DNA from: Lineus longissimus
Taxonomy: Eukaryota; Nemertea; Pilidiophora; Heteronemertea; Lineidae
NCBI RefSeq assembly: GCF_910592395.1
Contig: NC_088321.1
Location: 4,218,001-4,282,000 of the forward strand
Direction: 5' to 3'
DNA: 64,000 nucleotides
The notes below the pieces were generated by a model. It was not told the origin of the DNA and searched no databases. It saw only the letters and a program-made list of their open reading frames with translations. This document shows, piece after piece, positions 60,784-64,000 of the stretch (within the stretch, counting starts at the first letter, position 1; each line of letters opens with the position of its first letter). The position numbers and the translations under genes were made by a program.

Positions 60784-62085
60784 ATGTCATCCGATGACGA
60801 GACAGAGGAGGAAAACACGGGCCCACAAATAGTCATGGCAGAACGTTCGAATCTCAAGCCGCCGGCACCTCTTGCTCTAACGGGGAATATTTCGGCGAAT
60901 TGGAGGCGATGGAAGCAGAAATTTATGATATTTCTAACGGCATCACGGATAACGGAGGAACCTATCAAGGTCGCTCTTCTTCTCCACTCAATCGGAGATG
61001 AAGGACTGGAAGTTTTCAATTCATTTGGATTACCTGATGATGTCGAATACGCCCCGCTTATTCAAAAATTCGAGGAATATTGCACGCCTCAGAAGAATGT
61101 AACATTTGAACGCCATAGATTCAATTCAAGGATACAGCAGGAAGGCGAGTCCTTTGACTGTTTCCTCACGGATATAAAAATAAAAGCCAAGGACTGTGAA
61201 TGTGACACTCTAAGAGACTCCTTAATAAAATATCGCATTGTATTTGGCATACGAATGGATCGCACGAGGGAACGTCTGCTTAGGGAGAAGGAACTCACCC
61301 TCACCAAGGTGATAGACATATGCCGGGCAGCTGAGTTAACCAAAGAACAGATGAGTTCGCTGTCTAACGGACAGCGGCGTGATGAACAGACTGACAAAAC
61401 AGTAAATGCAGTAGGCCGACAAGGATACAACAAAGCCGCCTCGGGTTATCATAACCAATCAACGTATAAAGGCAGCGGCCCCAAGTGCGGGAATTGCGGG
61501 ACTTTTCATCAACCACGGCAATGTCCTGCCTATGGCAAACAATGCAAGGGTTGCAAAAGGCTAAATCACTTCATCCGCTGCTGCAGGTCAACTAATAAAC
61601 AAGTCCACAGCGTAGAGGAGGAGGACGATGACGGTACGTACGAGTCTTTGTTCATTGGCAGCATCAATCAGTTAAAGGGAACAGACGAGTCTGATCAACA
61701 ATGGCTAACGAAACTGAAGATGGGTCAGCGGCAGGTTTTCGTGAATTTGAAGATAGATACGGGAGCACAGGCCAACGTGCTGCCGTATAACCTATTCAAG
61801 CGGATCTGTAACAAACGAGATCTCATAAAAACGAAAATACGGTTAACCACTTACGACGGAACACAGCTACCGGTGGCAGGGAGTTGCAGGATTCGATGCA
61901 TATACAAGGATAACACGTTTTACGAGGATTTCGTAGTAGTGGACAAACGCAGTGATCCGGTCCTAGGGCTTCGCACGTCTGTCAAGATGAATTTGCTTCA
62001 ACGTATCGATGCGCTTAATAAGCCTACGTCTGATAGTGCATACTCGACGAATATAAGGATATATTCGAAGGTCTTGTTTGTCTAG
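60784..62085 (+). CDS. Gypsy gag and protease region
   Basis: A 433-residue frame. It has a retrotransposon gag domain (about residues 30-170, with WRRWKQKFMIFL and FNSRIQQEGESFDCFLTDIK), two zinc knuckles (CGNCGTFHQPRQC and CKGCKRLNHFIRCC, about 240-275) and an aspartic protease with KIDTGAQANVLP (about 335). Near 62040 the frame shifts relative to the polymerase, and it ends at an early stop. Gag packages RNA and the protease matures the particle. Confidence 0.82.
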   Translation: MSSDDETEEENTGPQIVMAERSNLKPPAPLALTGNISANWRRWKQKFMIFLTASRITEEPIKVALLLHSIGDEGLEVFNSFGLPDDVEYAPLIQKFEEYCTPQKNVTFERHRFNSRIQQEGESFDCFLTDIKIKAKDCECDTLRDSLIKYRIVFGIRMDRTRERLLREKELTLTKVIDICRAAELTKEQMSSLSNGQRRDEQTDKTVNAVGRQGYNKAASGYHNQSTYKGSGPKCGNCGTFHQPRQCPAYGKQCKGCKRLNHFIRCCRSTNKQVHSVEEEDDDGTYESLFIGSINQLKGTDESDQQWLTKLKMGQRQVFVNLKIDTGAQANVLPYNLFKRICNKRDLIKTKIRLTTYDGTQLPVAGSCRIRCIYKDNTFYEDFVVVDKRSDPVLGLRTSVKMNLLQRIDALNKPTSDSAYSTNIRIYSKVLFV

Positions 62086-63060
62086 ATGTGCCAGAGCATC
62101 ATATTGAAATTGATTCATCAGTGAAACCAGTGATTCATGCGCCGAGGAAATTTCCCATTGCAATGCGGGATAGATTCAAAACTCAACTTGATCGATTGGT
62201 TGGTATGAATGTGCTCAAAAAAGTGGATGAGCCCACTGATTGGGTAAATTCAATTGTGTTAGTTGAAAAATCAGATAAATCGCTACGTATTTGTTTAGAT
62301 CCGAAAGATTTAAACACTGCTGTGAAACGGAAGCATTTTCCATTGATCACATTGGATGAAATTAGCACTAAACTCGCTGGGGCGAAGTACTTTACTGTTC
62401 TTGACGCGTCCAATGGATTCTGGCAACAAAAGTTGGATACGGAAAGTTCTATGCTCACAACATTCAACACATGTTTTGGGAGATATCGCTTTCGCCGTCT
62501 TCCGTTCTGAATCTCCTCGAGTGCTGAAGTGTTTAATAAAGCAGTGACGCAAATTCTGGAAAATTTGGAGGGAGTCATCAGCTACATCGACGATTTGTTA
62601 GTCTGGGGACGCACGAAAGAGGAACACGACGAGCGACTTAGGAAAGTATTGGATCGCCTACGGGAGAAGGGGTTAAAGCTCAATAGACGCAAATGCAGAG
62701 TTGGACTCTCAGAGGTTGTTCACATAGGAGGATTACTAAGCGCAGATGGGGTCAAACCGGACCCGCAGAAAGTACAAGCAATCGTGGATATGCCTTAACC
62801 AGATTGCAAGGCCGCATTACGCAGATTTCTAGGATTAGTAACATACTTTGGAAAGTATTTGCTGAACTTGTCAGACATTACGTCACCGCTCAGGCAGCTT
62901 CTTCCAGAAGATGCTGAGTGGGCTTGGCTGAAACAGCAGTCCGATGCTGTAGCACAATTAAAAATAATGTTGACAACAGCACCAATGCTGAAATTCTATG
63001 ATGTAACAAAACCAGTGACATTGACAGTTGATGCATCTCAGAAAGGACTAGGTGGGGGTG
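62040..63060 (+). pseudogene. Gypsy reverse transcriptase, broken
   Basis: RT motifs in order: VPEHHIEIDSSVKPV, ICLDPKDLN, FTVLDASNGFWQ, GRYRFRRLPF, the catalytic YIDDLLVWG, GLKLNRRKC, and the connection region with FLGLVTYFGKY and the start of RNase H (LTVDASQKGLGG). In-frame stops occur at about 62508 and 62796, and the frame is offset from gag. RNase H, integrase and the 3' LTR are missing because the sequence passes into satellite-like repeats near 63060. Confidence 0.85.
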
Positions 63061-64000
63061 TCTATAAAACGAAGATTGAAGATTGCAGAATCTATATAAC
63101 GCAGAGGTCAGAAAAGGTGGAAAACTATATAAAGAAGATTGAAGATTGCAGAATCTATAAAATGCAGAGGTCAGAAATTTACATCTTCAACAGTCAGGCA
63201 CTTGATTTTAGCATTTTCACATCTCTGAGAAACAAAGTCATTGAGAACAAAGTCATTTGAAACAATTCCGCACACTATCACTATTTTCAGAGTGTTGTTG
63301 TCAGATATATAAGGCCTTATGTACACAAAATCAACATCATGTACAGGAATTATTTTCATTTAGTGACGTATCCCGCCTAAATTAAGGAGGAGGTATCTTT
63401 AAAGGGTATTGTACATGATCACATAGTATGAATCGATTATTAGTCACCCTTTATTGTTATTTTGCCACTAGAAAAACTATAAAATGAAGAATTCCCGAAC
63501 TATAAAACGAAGATGCACTCAAAAATCATTGAAGAAAATGTGTTATCAATTTCAAACTTTGGCAACATGACATTTAAGCCAAAACGACCCTTTTCTATTG
63601 ATTTCAACAAATTCCACACACTTTCATTAATTTTCAGAGGGGGTGTGGTCGGGTATATAGGCCTAATGTACACAAAATCAACATTATGTACAGGAATTAT
63701 TTTCATTTATTGACGTATCACGCCTAAATTAAGGGGGAGGTATCTTCAAAGCGTACTGCACATGATCACATAGTATGAATCGATTATTAGTCACCCTTCA
63801 TTTTTTTTTTGGCATTAGAAAAACTATAAAATGAAGAACTCCCGAACTATAAAACGAAGATGCTCTCAAAAATCATTGAAGAAAATGTGTTATCAATTTC
63901 AAACTTTGGCAACATGACTTTCAAGCGGAAACGACCCTTTTCTATTGATTTTAACAAATTCCACACACTTTCATTAATTTTCAGAGGGGGTGTGGTCGGG
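63061..64000 (+). repeat. Tandem repeat of about 347 bp, runs to window end
   Basis: Units share CATGATCACATAGTATGAATC, AACTATAAAATGAAGAA and GGGGGTGTGGTCGGG. GTACAGGAAT recurs at 63341 and 63688. About 2.5 units are visible, preceded by shorter duplicated pieces (AAGATTGAAGATTGCAGAATC at about 63072 and 63135). No coding gene; small open frames are by-products of the repeat. Confidence 0.85.

Larger units (their letters stand above)
56841..61537. repeat. Tandem duplication, unit 2 (4,697 bp)
   Basis: Direct copy of 52144-56840. It contains in order the LINE fragment end (56841-58357), TIR element (57119-57827), minisatellite (58446-58632), palindromic element (58875-59239), Polinton fragment (59289-60541), LTR (60542-60714) and gag. 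Only this copy continues into the full Gypsy gag-pol. Confidence 0.95.

Overview
This is a repeat-dominated stretch of an animal nuclear genome, most likely from a marine invertebrate; the species cannot be named from the sequence. The indications are intron-bearing exons with GT-AG borders (one encodes a MAP3K-like kinase C-lobe), APE-type LINEs, Gypsy elements, piggyBac, Tc1/mariner-pogo, Helitron and Helentron-like elements, and three copies of Polinton/Maverick (adintovirus-like) DNA. Almost nothing here is ordinary host coding sequence.

Region 1 (1-1875) is host flank with no recognisable gene. Region 2 (1882-20673) is a structurally complete Polinton of 18.8 kb with 6-bp target-site duplications (TGAGTA), terminal inverted repeats of about 250 bp that are themselves imperfect palindromes, and essentially intact genes. 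These are a double-jelly-roll capsid protein, two penton-like minor capsid proteins, a packaging ATPase, a chromodomain integrase, a protein-primed DNA polymerase B, and a set of membrane or unknown virion-type proteins. Most genes start in a shared TTAAATG context. The outstanding feature is a family of about 30 double-hairpin elements of 25 nt: two 4-bp stems with 3-nt loops joined by a 3-nt spacer. They are scattered through this element only, both between genes and inside reading frames. Stems covary while loops drift, arrays repeat at exactly 30 nt, and related Polinton copies lack them at alignable positions.

Region 3 (20680-29301) holds a TIR element of about 1.8 kb with a Helentron-like repeat nested in it, one host kinase exon, a nearly complete LINE, and a decayed Gypsy gag (Gmr1-like) ending in a 100-N assembly gap.

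Region 4 (29402-51662) is an old second Polinton broken by nested insertions. Its DNA polymerase is split by a piggyBac element (TTAA) and by a 10.3-kb Helentron-like element. The latter contains a canonical Helitron (TC...CTAG, A|T target), which in turn contains another Helentron-like repeat inside its helicase gene. Its integrase is split by a foldback element, a pogo/mariner-like element (TA) and a second 3.4-kb Helentron-like element with further TIR elements inside. This copy also carries a decayed deoxynucleoside kinase gene that the intact copy lacks.

Region 5 (51714-64000) contains a LINE endonuclease fragment, a 709-bp TIR element, minisatellites, a third Polinton fragment and a Gypsy element inserted into that fragment. 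A 4,697-bp block is tandemly duplicated almost without change (52144-56840 and 56841-61537). The window ends in a tandem repeat of about 347 bp.
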